From Plicaturopsis crispa FD-325 SS-3 (lineage: Eukaryota > Basidiomycota > Agaricomycetes > Amylocorticiales > Amylocorticiaceae): a DNA stretch of 64,000 nucleotides. The stretch lies in NCBI GenBank assembly GCA_000827205.1, contig KN832555.1, forward strand, positions 229,701-293,700, in the 5' to 3' direction. The notes below the pieces were generated by a model that was given only the letters and a program-made list of their open reading frames with translations, was not told the origin of the DNA and did not search any database. The translations under genes and the position numbers were made by a program. Below are positions 15,001 to 26,648 of this stretch, piece by piece (the first letter of the stretch is position 1; each line of letters opens with the position of its first letter).

Positions 15001-15449
15001 AAATCAGTAAAGCCCTGCATCAAACAAATCATACTGCGACGCACCTTGCGCGAAAAACTAAACCCCGCATAAGTCTCCTCATCGCTCTCCTCAAACGCGT
15101 CGTCGCTGTCAATCTCGTCGTCCTCGTCGCTGCCGATCTTCTCGTCCTCCGCGTTCTCTCCAATCAATCTCGCCCGAAGCGGGCCCGCACCGTCCTCGTC
15201 CTCGTCATCCGCACCGCCGGCCCCCATGCCAAACTCCGCAGCCTCATCCTTCCCGAGCTCGAGGGCGACGTGCGTCCGCCCACGCTTGATTTTCTGCGTG
15301 CGGTACTCGTAGACATCGTCGTTGGACAGACCCGCAGCGGTTTTTGCTTGCCGCGAGTGCCGTTTTGCGTAGCCGGCTGCGTTGGCCTTTCCGCCCGTAG
15401 GCCGTGGTTTTGAGAACTTCGCGTTGGTGGATTTCGGTGGTCTCGCCAT
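12013..15449 (-). CDS. utp14: UTP14, U3 snoRNA-associated small-subunit processome factor
   Basis: Exons start at 15045-15449, 14448-14991, 14167-14396, 14035-14112, 13188-13985, 12582-13130, then from 12523 with two further introns to the stop at 12013. The N-terminus is basic (RPPKSTNAKFSKP) followed by long acidic tracts (EDGDSEEEEEEGDSDEF, DEDEDEDEEDSEES), typical of nucleolar factors. Utp14 hallmarks are KIKSKTYRRIKKKER, NTGKWARGLKG, FMKEAM, DTTLPGWGSWGG and KVVKKMGTIINPLE. The protein activates the DEAH helicase Dhr1 in the 90S pre-ribosome and is essential in yeast. The intron at 12524-12581 has a GC donor (CAG followed by GCAAGT). The 57-base block 13131-13187 is open in frame, but is judged an intron because skipping it restores the family sequence. 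Confidence 0.95.
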
Positions 15450-16579
15450 GATAGTGTAGGGGCGAGATAGTGGTACAGAAAATTGATCACTGCGCGAGTC
15501 GTTATTAGAATCTTTTCCAGATTGGAAGTTTACGCCTCGGGTTTAAGCCAAACAACGCATATGGAGCATTAGCCCCTATATCGAGAAGCCCATGCCACAG
15601 CGGTCGACTAAGTATTGAACTCAAAAGCTTCAGGTTGAAATCTGGGATACTTATACATGTGAGGAACCGATTCAAATTGAGCATTTGAAGCTTGCAATAA
15701 CGAGTATTCAATACATAAGTCGTCGCGGTATCCTCAGCAAATTATTTTTTCAGCGACTTCATTGTCATTCGAGACAAACGGTTTTCCAAGCGGCAGGGGG
15801 TGCAGATTGGCGTCATGTGGTGCAGAACATCGAGGCTGAAGCTCATACATCTACGCCGCGTCGTGCAAAGCCTGTGCCGCATACTCGCACTATGTGCCTA
15901 CTGCACGCGCCGGGGGGTTGGATGGTAGGTAAGTTTTAGTCTTCGCACTTGGATCGCGCCATCTTGGACAACCCGCTCAACTGGTCCAATGAATATATCC
16001 CTGCTGTGTGCAAGCTGTGTGCGGTATTATATGAGCTGCGTAGCATTGAGTTTCTGTAGAGTAATGGTCGCACTGGCTGACCTTTTGCCTTGAGCAGCTT
16101 AAACTTCCACGCTCGGAGAGCCAGAGCCAGGACGGCATATAGCGCATTGCTGAAGTATTGCGTGTGCCGATCAATAGCACGTAGGACATTGATAATTTTT
16201 CGAATTATGTCCGCGTAGCGAAAGCATGCATATGCTACTTATAGGCTCGCATTTTATTGATTGCCTGTGAACTTTACAAGCGACCAAGTTGCCATCCTCA
16301 AACACGACGTTTCATGATCACGGTGTATCCGAGCGGTCAATTAACCAGGGCTGTTCATACAAGATACGCAATCTGGAACTCACATCCGTTGAATGCAATG
16401 GAAGGTTTACTGCTTTAGCTACATCGTAGCCCACGGTATTCTTGTAAAGAAAGACCGTGGCCGAACCTGTATATACGAGGATGAGTACACGGTATTGGGC
16501 ACCAACACGTTGCAGTCACATTGGTGTGGCGCCGCTATAGATAGACATCGTAAATTTAACCCTCACCATATGTTGACCG
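15450..16579. other. Intergenic, 1.1 kb; upstream region of UTP14 and inner flank of the repeat
   Basis: No ORF above background and no RNA gene seen. The first 100 bases should contain the UTP14 promoter. The remainder is AT-richer than the neighbouring genes and runs up to the inner end of the repeat at 16580. Confidence 0.5.
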
Positions 16580-16930
16580 TACACAGGGAGGTCACGGTAC
16601 TAAACTGGGGATGACCCGGCGAAAATCAAGTGCGGGTCAAAATGAAGTTAAAACGAGGTTGAAAGCGGACCCTCGGCGTCTGGGTTAAATCGTCGAAAAC
16701 TTAACCCAGATGCAACTTCGTTTTAACCCTGGGTCATTGTGCCAGACACGAGGCAGAAACGGCATGTGGGTACGGCAGCTCAATTTGATCCGAATGTATT
16801 TCATTTTCCTCTATTTTACGACCCATTATTGAAGGATGTGGGTTAAACAGGCTGCATTCAACTGGAATACATAGGATAGGACAATGGATCCGTAGATACA
16901 AGGGCGGCGAGCTAATGGGGGAGAGGCGAT
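16580..16930 (+). repeat. Right copy of the 351-base inverted repeat
   Basis: Reverse complement of 1-351, identical by eye. It starts TA then CACAGGGAGG, and carries the hairpin CTGGGTTAA...TTAACCCAG at 16680-16709. Repeated GGGTCA/TGACCC and GTTTTAAC/GTTAAAAC words give it internal symmetry. Identity could extend beyond 16930, but its partner leaves the window there. No coding content. Confidence 0.9.
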
Positions 16931-17101
16931 CCGCAACGTCGTGCTCCAAGTCTCCGTCGGGCCTCAGTCGTTGCGTTTCCGATTTTGCATGCAGCGCGCG
17001 ATGGCCCAGTTGCATCTAACGGTGGGAACATTAGCTGGAATCTGCAAATACAAGCGCTCGGACGACGCACCTAAGTCCCGTAGTGTCACGAATCATGTAC
17101 G

Positions 17102-17603
17102 NNNNNNNNNNNNNNNNNNNNNNNNNNNNNNNNNNNNNNNNNNNNNNNNNNNNNNNNNNNNNNNNNNNNNNNNNNNNNNNNNNNNNNNNNNNNNNNNNNN
17201 NNNNNNNNNNNNNNNNNNNNNNNNNNNNNNNNNNNNNNNNNNNNNNNNNNNNNNNNNNNNNNNNNNNNNNNNNNNNNNNNNNNNNNNNNNNNNNNNNNNN
17301 NNNNNNNNNNNNNNNNNNNNNNNNNNNNNNNNNNNNNNNNNNNNNNNNNNNNNNNNNNNNNNNNNNNNNNNNNNNNNNNNNNNNNNNNNNNNNNNNNNNN
17401 NNNNNNNNNNNNNNNNNNNNNNNNNNNNNNNNNNNNNNNNNNNNNNNNNNNNNNNNNNNNNNNNNNNNNNNNNNNNNNNNNNNNNNNNNNNNNNNNNNNN
17501 NNNNNNNNNNNNNNNNNNNNNNNNNNNNNNNNNNNNNNNNNNNNNNNNNNNNNNNNNNNNNNNNNNNNNNNNNNNNNNNNNNNNNNNNNNNNNNNNNNNN
17601 NNN
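17102..17603. other. Assembly gap (502 N)
   Basis: Unsequenced. Its position about 170 bases inside the right-hand repeat suggests that the assembly broke within a repeated element. The N length may be an estimate. Confidence 1.
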
Positions 17604-18057
17604 TGTGAGGGGCAACAGGCTGCCTCTCAACAGATACAGGCGGCTCGCAAAACAACGCGGCGGGGTCCACAACGGACATTCCAACACGAGATTCAGATGT
17701 GAGGGCAAGAGTGAGGGCAAGAGGGAAGAGCAGCAGAGCGATTTTTTCAGAGTCGAAAACACCGCTCACGGTTGATATAGACGTGCCAGCCATCAATGTC
17801 TGATCGATGGCAATGGCGCCATACGGCGTCGTTGGTATCAGGTCTGCGATATCTGCGCGAGGGTTAAGCCGGCGAAGCGCGCTGGGGTTAAGTTTCGATG
17901 AAAACGCGTCCCGGTCAAGTCACGCATTCGAGTCTGGTTCAATTTCAGATTTTTGTCCCAGATTTAAATCCGTTTCGCGTCGGGGTCAACGCCCCTTTGA
18001 ACCAAAAACCGCCAGTTTGATTATCAACCCTGGCACAAACTAACTACTGGCTGTGTA

Positions 18058-18714
18058 TGTTCTTAGCCTTTGAGCCTGTACTCCGGAGCGCCGAGCGGCT
18101 GCGAGCCTGCCGCGCATCGCCTGCGGCACAGGTGAAAAGGACAAAATGAAAATGATGAAAGGACCAATGATAATTGCACCAGCCGCGGCATCAGCGCTCA
18201 TCAGCGCTCAGAGCTTGGCAATTGCGCGAATTCCGCAGCAGCAGCCCGACAGCAACCGCGCGCAGAACATGAGCAGAAGATAAGTTGACTCTGTTCGGGT
18301 GCTTTTAGCTGCATTCAGCATGGCAATTGTTGGCCACGTACCTTGCGTACCTCGCGCATCTTTATTTGGCTATAGTCCGGGGGCGCGAGTTGGGCGCGAG
18401 TACGACCCGAGGGCTAATTTCAGGCTTGGCTGAGCGACGGAGACGGCTAAAGGACGGCGTCTGGGTGCCCGGGCGCCTGTCTTGTCCGATGAGCTCGAAG
18501 CAAACTCGTAGAACACGCCAGCGACGGCGGGGGGAATTGGAACTAAAGTTGTCTATACCTGGGAACTGTACGGCGTGGCGGGATCAGATTCGTGGTGGAC
18601 CGAAGATTCACAGAGTGCGCTGAACGCACTATTATCTCTGTTCCCTGCTGTCATCTTGTTTCTGTATAATACACGCCCTGTACCCGTCCACGCTCGTCTA
18701 GCAGCCCTGTAATA
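18058..18714. other. Intergenic, 650 bases; tetraspanin upstream region
   Basis: No gene is recognised. A short direct repeat (GCATCAGCGCTCATCAGCGCTCA) lies near 18188-18210. The last 60 bases contain TATAATAC at about 18664-18671, a possible TATA-like element for the tetraspanin gene. Confidence 0.4.
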
Positions 18715-18793
18715 ATGCAGCGAGTGTGGTCCACATACCTGGAGCAACAGCAGAATCACGGCAAAGCACAGCCGATTCCGGACCTGCCGGTAA

Positions 18794-20335
18794 GTGGCTC
18801 ACTTTGGTCCTTTTTACGGCACACCGCATTTACCTGGACCGCAACCACAACGGCGAGTTTTTGTAGATGGACAGCAGACTGTGAGCTCTTCCGCTTTCTC
18901 TCCTCTTACCGCCATTGGCATATGCAGCTGGCGTCCGGGTATCATTCTGACCGTCGTTTCTCTCCTTCAAGAAACTCGCCACGCTCCTCAGTCGTCTCGC
19001 ACGCCAATTCGACTATATCTCAAACGGCGTCTACTCGCCAGCTGATTCCAGACATGAACCACCTAGACCCCCCTTCAGCGCCTTTCGCATACAGTGGCGG
19101 ATCGTCTTCGTCGCTCTCGCCTTCGCCGCGCAACGATTCACCGCTACTGGAAAGAGACAGCGATGCCGTCTCACTTAGCGTCAACTATCTCCCATCCAAG
19201 TTCTCAGCATCGGTGCTTGCTGGCGGGCCCCGGAACAGGAAGGGAAAGAATATCGATCCCATACTGCCAAAGGGCGGCGGTGGACGAGAGGCATTCAGGA
19301 GCGGCGAAGACCGGATGCCGGGCGAGGGCGACGAGGACTACGACGGAGTCAGTAGTGGATGGTTCGGTGGAAAAGACGGGGGCCGCGCGAAAGCACCGTT
19401 ACGATGGAACAAGTTCAAGTGGACTTTGTTCATCTCCAATTCTATCGTACGTCTGTTCTCCCTGCCGCCGCAAATGATGTCGACTCACCATAGCGACAGT
19501 TCACATTTTACGCTCTGTGCTCACTCGTCTTCTGCCTTTTGACGTGGTTCAACGTGTGGACACACGCGGACGTCGTCCGCGCAGGAAACAACACGGAACT
19601 CATCCTCTCGACGATAGCAGCGTCGCTCGGTGTTGTCGTCTCCCTCGTCGGCTGGGCCGGAATCCTGCTCAACAACCGCTCCTTCCTTGCCGTCTACACG
19701 TTCACGCTATGGATTGTCTTCGCGTTCCTCGTCACACCCGGATACCTCACGTACAAGCAGCGCACATTCAACCTCGAGGGCAAGATCAACGCACAGTGGT
19801 CGCGCGCGCTCGGCACGGAAGGCCGGCTGCGCATACAGAACCAGCTGCAGTGCTGTGGGTACTTCAGCCCCTTCATCGAAGCGACGGTCTCCTCGACATG
19901 CTACGCACGCAGCATCCTGCCCGGATGCAAGAAGGCGTACATCGACTTTGAGAAGGTCGTGCTCGAGCGCTGGTACATTGTAGCGTTCGCCCTCGTCCCG
20001 TTGCACATCGCCATCATGGTCGTCGCGCTTCTTTGCTCGAACCATGTCACGTACAGGTTCGGTAAGGGCATGATGCCCAAGGCATACCGACTCAGCATGA
20101 AGAGCATGGCTGTTATCATGGACAATTACGCTCAGTACGTTTCTCTCCTCTGAGTTCGCCTTTGCTAGTGCTTACTCGCCCATCGTACAGACAACTTGCG
20201 GAGCAATATGGCCCCGACGTCGCCGAAGAGGTCATCTCGCGCTCACGATCCAATTTCGCGGTCGACTCTATGCCCTCGGTGGGCTACGCGTCGGGACGCT
20301 ATGATTCTGGGGCCCAGAAAGGCTCTTACCAGTGA
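18794..20335 (+). CDS. Tetraspanin (Tsp2/Tsp3-like)
   Basis: Coding exons are about 18794-18880, 18928-19446, 19500-20134 and 20191-20335, roughly 461 residues. The long cytoplasmic N-terminus (AHFGPFYG, RQLIPDMNHLDPP, GWFGGKD) precedes four membrane helices. The large loop has QCCGYF, then STCYAR and LPGCKK, giving the CCG motif and paired Cys of tetraspanins. The C-terminus is SVGYASGRYDSG. Tetraspanins organise membrane microdomains and in fungi support polar growth and appressorium function. The N-terminal exon has no ATG in frame: it opens with GTG preceded by a stop. An ATG would be created by joining the A at 18723 to TG at 18795 through a 71-base GT...AG intron. The ATG at 18715 itself is out of frame with this protein. 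Confidence 0.85.
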
Positions 20336-20859
20336 CCAACGCACTCGGACTCGGGCTAATCATGGACTTCTCAAAAGCTTGCTTACCTCTCCATGCCACT
20401 TGCTATACGTTTGCAACGCTACCACGCTCGCTTACATCCTCCATTATCGTAGTTGATCTTTATTCTAGTCATACCATCGTCTGTCGCGCTGTGCCAATAC
20501 CAACCCAAACTTGCAATCTCCTCCGTGGTTTAGACGTCCATATCTCCGCCTCCGCATCAAGCTAGGCCAGCGCGCTGAGTGCGCGTGCAATGCAGTGCAT
20601 AATACGGTGGAGTCAAGGTTGCTCGTGCAATGTTCAGGTTGGGGATGTTTCTACAGACCCTCGCCGGTTTTCATCCCCACACATTGACCAGATAGAAACT
20701 AACGGGGTAATGTCATTCTATTGGAAACAGATAACAAATCTTGCGTTTACATTGGGGACATAGCCATGGTAGTACATGGGTAGAGTCATGGATGAGTTAC
20801 ATACTTAGGCAATCTACTACGGGCGGGCAGACGCGCTAGCTTGGCCACAAGCTCACTGC
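20336..20859. other. Intergenic between convergent tetraspanin and oxygenase genes
   Basis: 3' flanks of two convergent genes. No RNA gene or ORF of note. Confidence 0.5.
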
Positions 20860-22259
20860 TTAGTACACGTCGGGAGCATGCTCTGTACCGCGGCTGGCAT
20901 TCCAAGTCTCGGGGCCCTGAGATGCATATACATCAGCGAGTGTACAGAGGCGACAAGGCAAAGGGACGTCAACGCACCTTGCGTAGATCCAGGCGCTGGT
21001 TGCGCACGCGCCTGGCAAACCACTCGCCGGCCGTCGAGCCGGTCTCGAAGCTCTGCTGGGGGCGCGCCGCTGCGGCGTCGGCGACGATGGCGCTCTTCTC
21101 GACGAAAGCGCGGAGGGGGATGGAGTCACCCGGGCGGCTCAAAAATGCAAGAGACCACCGGTTGAACTTGCCCTGCTCTCCAGGCGGGCTCCTGAGGATT
21201 ATTGACCGTTGAAAAAAATGGTCGACATGATATAGATGCAAGGGATGACGTACACGACACGGTGCATGTTGGACCGCAGGAGGCCACCGCTGAACAATGT
21301 CAATGCGTCCCCGATGTTGCAGATGGCATAACCGGGAACAGGCTGTCGTTTGCATTTCAGTACGCTGCCCCGCGATAAAATGCTCGAGTCGGCTAACCTT
21401 GATGTATTGCCAGTCATCTGTACCCGGGGCAAGGACTTGAAGACCACCGAGCCGGTTGTGAAGGGTGGACTACATCGGTAATTAGTTGAAGCGTCAAAGT
21501 CTAAGAGTTCACTGACTGACGATAGACCCGAAATCGGTGTGCGCAGCGAGGGAGGACTTCTTGCCGTCGGTCCTGGGCATATTCTTGATACACCGGGTCT
21601 CGGTGCCGCTGGGTTCCTCCAGTTTGTGCGTGTCGCGGAGGGTCCCCTCGGGCAAACCTAGGCGATCATTGAAGACATCCAAGAACGTGTCGTGTAGCAA
21701 GAGCGACTTTTCCAAGAATGGTTTCAAGGTCGACTCCATGCGTGCATTGACGGTGGATGGGTAGGAGCGGTGGACCTGCTTGGGCCAGGCTACAATGTCG
21801 TCCTTGGCGACGTTGATAAACTCAACGGTGTCAGGAGCGCCAGTGGAGTCAATCGCCCACACGCCGGCGCCTTTGTATCTGAGACGAAGTGTTTTAGACC
21901 TTTAAGCATTCGAACAACGAAGCTCATCGACATACCCAAAGGACATGCCATCCTTGCCCTGCTCGTACTTGTTTTTCTCTTCGAGGGGGAGCGCCATGGT
22001 TTCCTCGCCCATATCATACATATCGCTCACTTCCTTGCTTGCTCCATGGTTCTTCAAGCTATCAAACACCTATGGGTCCCCAAGAGACTAACTGTGGGAA
22101 GAGCAACACTCACTACCAGAAGCCAATCTTCGTGGCCGCTTCCCATAACTTGTCGATTTCGGCTTCATCGCGCGCTTGAATGCGCTCAAAGTCGATGACA
22201 ATGAGTGGATGCGTCGGGACATCATCGGGGAAAGGCGGGTAAGCGACGACACCGGGCAT
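20860..22259 (-). CDS. 2-oxoglutarate/Fe(II)-dependent dioxygenase (isopenicillin-N-synthase-like), copy 1
   Basis: Minus-strand multi-exon gene beginning MPGVVAYPPFPDD. The N-terminal DIOX_N-type region (PLIVIDFERIQ, ATKIGFW, NHGASKEV) precedes the jelly-roll core. Visible iron ligands are H and D in AHTDFGSI and the distal H in SNMHRVV; NRWSLAFLSRPGD supplies the RxS 2OG-binding motif. The tail GPETWNASRG ends in HAPDVY. Members hydroxylate, desaturate or cyclise small molecules in the cytosol; the substrate cannot be predicted. It lies head-to-tail with a close paralogue at 23089-24489, and their exon order is the same. No biosynthetic core gene is nearby. Confidence 0.9.
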
Positions 22260-23088
22260 CTTGTTCAGTGATAGAGTAGCAGGATGTCGAGGGAGTGATT
22301 GGTGGAACTCGGGAACGCTTTTATATGCTTGCTAGGTGTAGAGTGATTAGATATGCAGCTAATCAACTACGAAAAACCGACCGACCGGGGTTGGGCCGGG
22401 CAGATCCTCATACTGCCTCCATCCGTGGCCATCGGCTAGGCCTACTCATATTGGGAAGGCCTCCACGCCGGCTATGTCATTTGAAGGAAGGGACGGGACA
22501 CGGCTGACCGTCCATGGTCGGTAAGGGGTAACAGGATCGCCGCGTTGACAGAAGCAAGGGACTAGGAAGGACTCGTGAGGGCCGATATTGCTAATCTTGC
22601 TTGGGGCTTTCCCAGTGGACAGTGGTGCCATCGTCGAATTCCATAAGGACATCTAAGAGAAGCTCTATATCAACAATGAAGCTGATGCTGAGACACGGAG
22701 CAAGCCTTGAGCTGGAGCACTGTTCTTATGCGTAGGAGGAAGGCACTCACTAACAAGCCATATTCCATCCCGTCGAGCACTACCATTGATAGGATATAAA
22801 CATTAAGGTGACATCACAGGCCTTCCAGAAAGCAAAGAGCGGGGAGCAGCATTCTTCGTAACAGTGGCAATACGCATTCACTGACACCGGGAGATTCGGG
22901 GATAGACCGTGGGGGTCTGTGAGAAAGGGGCCTGGAAGACTGACGGGAAAGCTCTTGAAAGCAGTGCTAGGCAAGCCGGGACGCCTCTGCGCGGTGATAA
23001 ACTTATCAGTACAAATGCGTTTATAAAATTGTCGTTCAAGTTACACAGGCTGTCTGCCATAAACAAATGTGTTGCTCTTGTACCATGC
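22260..23088. other. Spacer between the two oxygenase copies, 830 bases
   Basis: It holds the promoter of copy 1. The stretch around 22397-22436 (CCGGGCAGATCC...CCATCCGTG) resembles 24608-24647 upstream of copy 2, so the duplicated unit includes the promoter. No other gene seen. Confidence 0.5.
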
Positions 23089-24489
23089 TCAGTATACGTC
23101 GGGTGCGTGCTCTGTACCCCTGCTAGCGTTCCATGTCTCGGGACCCTGCAAGGATACAGCATTAATGGACTTCACGGCCACGGTTGAACACGCAACACAC
23201 CTTGCGCAAGTCGAGACGTTGGTTGCGCACACGCCTGGCGAACCACTGACCGGCCGTCGACCCAGTCTCGAAGTTTTGCTGAGGACGCGCGGCTGCTGCC
23301 TCGGCGATGATAGGACTGTCCTCCACGAGAGCACGGAGAGGAACGGAGTCTCCCGGGCGGCTCAGGAACGCAAGAGACCACCGGTTGTATTTGCCCTGTT
23401 CTCCCGGCGGTGCACTGTTAAATGGGATGTCATTTAATGATAATGCGACAATGCAAAGGCAGCGAGACGTACACGATCCGGTGCATGTTAGAGCGCAGTA
23501 GGCCACCGCTGAAGAGCGTCATTGCGTCTCCAAGATTGCAGATAGCGTGGCCAGGAAGAGGCTGCCGTCTATGTCTTAGCTAGCTGCTCCTACGGTGAGT
23601 ACACACAACCAACCTTGATATACTGCCAGTCATCAGTTCCTGGAGCCAAGACCTGGAGACCACCGAGCCTGTTGTGAAGCGTAGACTGCAGATAGTGCAT
23701 CAGTCAAAGGAGCAGCGGTATAGCTTCGACAAGACTACAACGTACGATTGACCCGAAGTCGGTGTGTGCACCGAGAGAGGCCTTCTTGCCGTCGGTCCTC
23801 GGCATATTTTTGATGCACCGGGTCTCAGTGCCGCTGGGTTCCTCTAATTTGTGCGTCGCGCGAAGAGTCCCTTCGGGGAGTCCGAGACAATCATTGAAGA
23901 CGTCCAGAAGCGTATCATGTATCAGGAGTGATTTTTCTACGAAGGGTTTCAAAGTCGAGTTCATGCGCGCATTTACGGTCGGCGGGTATGCGCGGTGAAC
24001 CTGCTTGGGCCAGGCTACAATGTCGTCCTTTGCAACGTTGATAAACTCGACAGTGTCCGGCGCGCCACTGGCATCGATCGCCCATACGCCGGCGCCCTTG
24101 TATCTGTAGAAACGTAGGATTAATATCGAAAACACCCAAGGTGTCGAGCCGTACATACCCAAAGGACATTCCTTCCTTGCCTTGCTCAAACTTGTTCTTC
24201 TCGTCAAGGGGGAGCGCCATGGTCTCCTTGCCCATATCATACATGTCGCTCACTTCTTGATCTGCTCCGTGGTTCTTCAAGCTGTCGGACGTCGTTGGTT
24301 CGGTCACTGAGAGAGACTGACTGTGGGAAGAGCACTGAGCACTCACTACCAAAAGCCTAACTTCGTTGAGGCTTCCCACAACTTATCGATTTCGGCTTCA
24401 TCGCGCGCTTGGATGCGCTCGAAGTCGATGACGATGAGCGGGTGCGTCGGGACGTCGTCAGGGAAGGGTGGATAAGTAACACCGGGCAT
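23089..24489 (-). CDS. 2-oxoglutarate/Fe(II)-dependent dioxygenase, copy 2 (tandem paralogue)
   Basis: Same length and exon order as the gene at 20860-22259 and very similar throughout: start MPGVTYPPFPDD, VIDFERIQ, NHGADQEV, KGAGVWAID, AHTDFGSI (iron ligands H and D), SNMHRIV (distal H) and NRWSLAFLSRPGD (2OG RxS). It ends in the same HAPDVY. Differences are mostly conservative, for example VVA for V near the start and SIPLRAFVE versus SVPLRALVE. Introns are more diverged than exons. All catalytic residues remain, so both copies look functional. The substrate is unknown. Confidence 0.9.
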
Positions 24490-26648
24490 TTTGATCAGCA
24501 CTGCGAGATGTCAAAGAGCAAATAGTCGGCAGATTTTGGGAGGTCCATTTTATATATGGTGCGTGCAGAGTTAAATGGTCAAGCGTTCGAATGAAAATCC
24601 GATACACCGGGTAGATCCCCAAAATGTATCCATCCGTGTGCTTCGGGTGCTTGTGTATGCGCTATTGCTTTTATAGGTCATATCCTTGCGTCCATGCCGG
24701 TTGCTTCGGTATTGATGTCGCATGAACGGTTTTGTACCGCCCTCTGGGAATGCAAGGCGGGCGTGATTCAACGAGGGTGAGAGATTAAGAGTAATATTTG
24801 TGGCTTACGAGGCGTCGTTCCCTAAGGCACAGCTGGTATACATTAATCTGAACGTGTGTTGCGGGCGGGTGGGTCTCGTCCGGAAGGAACGGACGCGATA
24901 CGGTTGACACCCTCAAGACGTTGTCTCTCAGTCTCGCCAGGAGCGCCATTCTAGGAGCGCCATCCCAGCAACTCGTGACAGTCTTTGCCAGCCTTCTTTC
25001 CTGATCTCCGTGTGAACGCCGTGGCGCCACAGCCTGAATTGTTGAGTTGAACACCCCAACAACGGCGTATCATTGAACACGCTGAAGAAACTGCGGAGCA
25101 ATGCGTAAGTATATATGGTGTCTAGGATAGTTAAAACCGATAAATGGGACTAACTTTGCATTGCGGGACCGTACATATCCTGCAAAGAATGACGAATGTA
25201 GATTAAACTATGCCATCACCGAGAGCAGAACGGAGCACCAACTGCGTGTAACATGCGCGGGATGATGCCGTATGCTAAGACGAATCATTGAGCCATCCTA
25301 GAAGGCGCCCTAAATGAGGGAGAAATAAATCATTAGATTGGCCAAGGGAGATTTCGTTACGCAATGCTGAAACGGCAACCTCAACGTTCCACCCAAACAA
25401 GGTGAGAAGTGATTGGTGGCGTTCGAAGCAGTGAGCAAGCGTGGACGATGGTATTCCGAGACGAGAGATTTTGTTACCGAAACCCAACCGAAACCATTGA
25501 AGTGTACGCACTGAGAATGCACATGACTCACTGGCATGGTCCTTGGGGATGCAAACAGCATAGGTTGCATGCTAACGGCAGCGGGCAGAATAATGAAGCA
25601 CGCGGATACGTGCGGCGACTGAGGCAGGGCATGCCTGCCATGCACGGAGCGGGGGAGTAAGGTTTTAGCTACCTGCCAGCCGCAAGCGAGAGCGTTTCGC
25701 ATTCAGTTGACTGCATTGCCATTAACACGAAGGCTGACCGCACGCTCCCGTCGGCTGTCCGGGGAACAGCAGACGAGAGCTTGTGACTCCACAATCCTTT
25801 CGTTGTCCAATGAATAGATCATGGGAATCGCCCCACGCCTACACCGCTTCCCATATGGGCTGCAGGCAAGACATTCGACGGAGCTCCGAGCCTCGACAGG
25901 CGATCAAACAACTCGCGTTCAGGCTTGAGGCGGGCATAGTGTTGACAGGGAAGGGGGGCCAAAGTCGATGATGACATGAATGACGACGAAAAATCCGACA
26001 TTGGTAGGCGGCACACCTAAGGCGAGCTACAGGCATAGATGTCAGGCCACGGGGGGCTATCGGCGGCCAAGTTAAGTGCATATGGTCGGGGCTATACGGA
26101 CACCATAAAAATTGTGAACCCGATGGAAAACGGACAGCAGATGTTAGTGACTCACATAAGCCACGATCCTGAAGCCTGAGACTCAAAGGCTAGTCGAAGT
26201 GACGCGTTGAAAGCTTGTAAAAGATGTATCTCAACGAACTTTAGATAGTGGAGTCAGTTCCCGAGAAAGCCGTCATTTCTCAATGCGTATGCAAGGTTGT
26301 ATGATGAACCTGTGCCAAGACTTGTGCAATAGAGACATTAGCTCAATTTTTTCGGGATGTCAGAAGGATGGTTACTTGCTCACCTGGATCTTGGTAGAGA
26401 TATTCATGATACTTAATTACCGCATTGTTCCGGGCACAACGCAATGTCAAGGCATGAGTCGGCATCGCTTTCAACATGGCACGCGAGCACATGGCAGACG
26501 CAGATCATAGCGGAATTGATAAGATATGAACTAGATGCATGGCAGGATCAAAAACCCTCTATTGAATGACTACAGAGCAACAGGATATGAACACTCTGGC
26601 CTGGTTAAAAGGGAGCATGGCTTACCGAGAAAAAAGACGCTGTTATGG
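24490..26648. other. 2.16 kb gene-poor stretch
   Basis: The first 200 bases include the copy 2 promoter, with a segment near 24608-24647 related to the copy 1 promoter. The remainder has only short ORFs on both strands without recognisable motifs or consistent splice structure. I see no transposon end, RNA gene or paralogue fragment. A fast-evolving or non-coding transcript is possible. Confidence 0.4.

Larger units (their letters stand above)
16580..18057. mobile_element. Candidate TA-flanked DNA transposon with diverged terminal repeats (interrupted by a sequencing gap)
   Basis: The left end is TA then CACAGGGAGG; the right end, read inward on the minus strand from 18057, is TA then CACAGCCAGTAG. 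Further in, both ends share a block: TCGTCGAAAACTTAACCCAG at 16691-16709 and, inverted, TCATCGAAACTTAACCCCAG near 17885. This suggests related but diverged terminal repeats about 0.15-0.2 kb long, with a TA target duplication as in Tc1/mariner-like elements. The interior is mostly unknown because of the N run, so no transposase can be shown. The 351-base copy at 1-351 would be the same left end of a second, inverted insertion. The superfamily is inference. Confidence 0.45.

Noticed and set aside
16941-17796. ORFs of about 240 codons across 16.9-17.8 kb
   Set aside because: They are translations of the N run with only short flanks of real sequence.
18715-18789. ATG at 18715 as the tetraspanin start (MQRVWSTYLEQQQ)
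   Set aside because: Its frame does not continue into the conserved N-terminus AHFGPFYG, and the retained intron after 18880 would be translated as filler.
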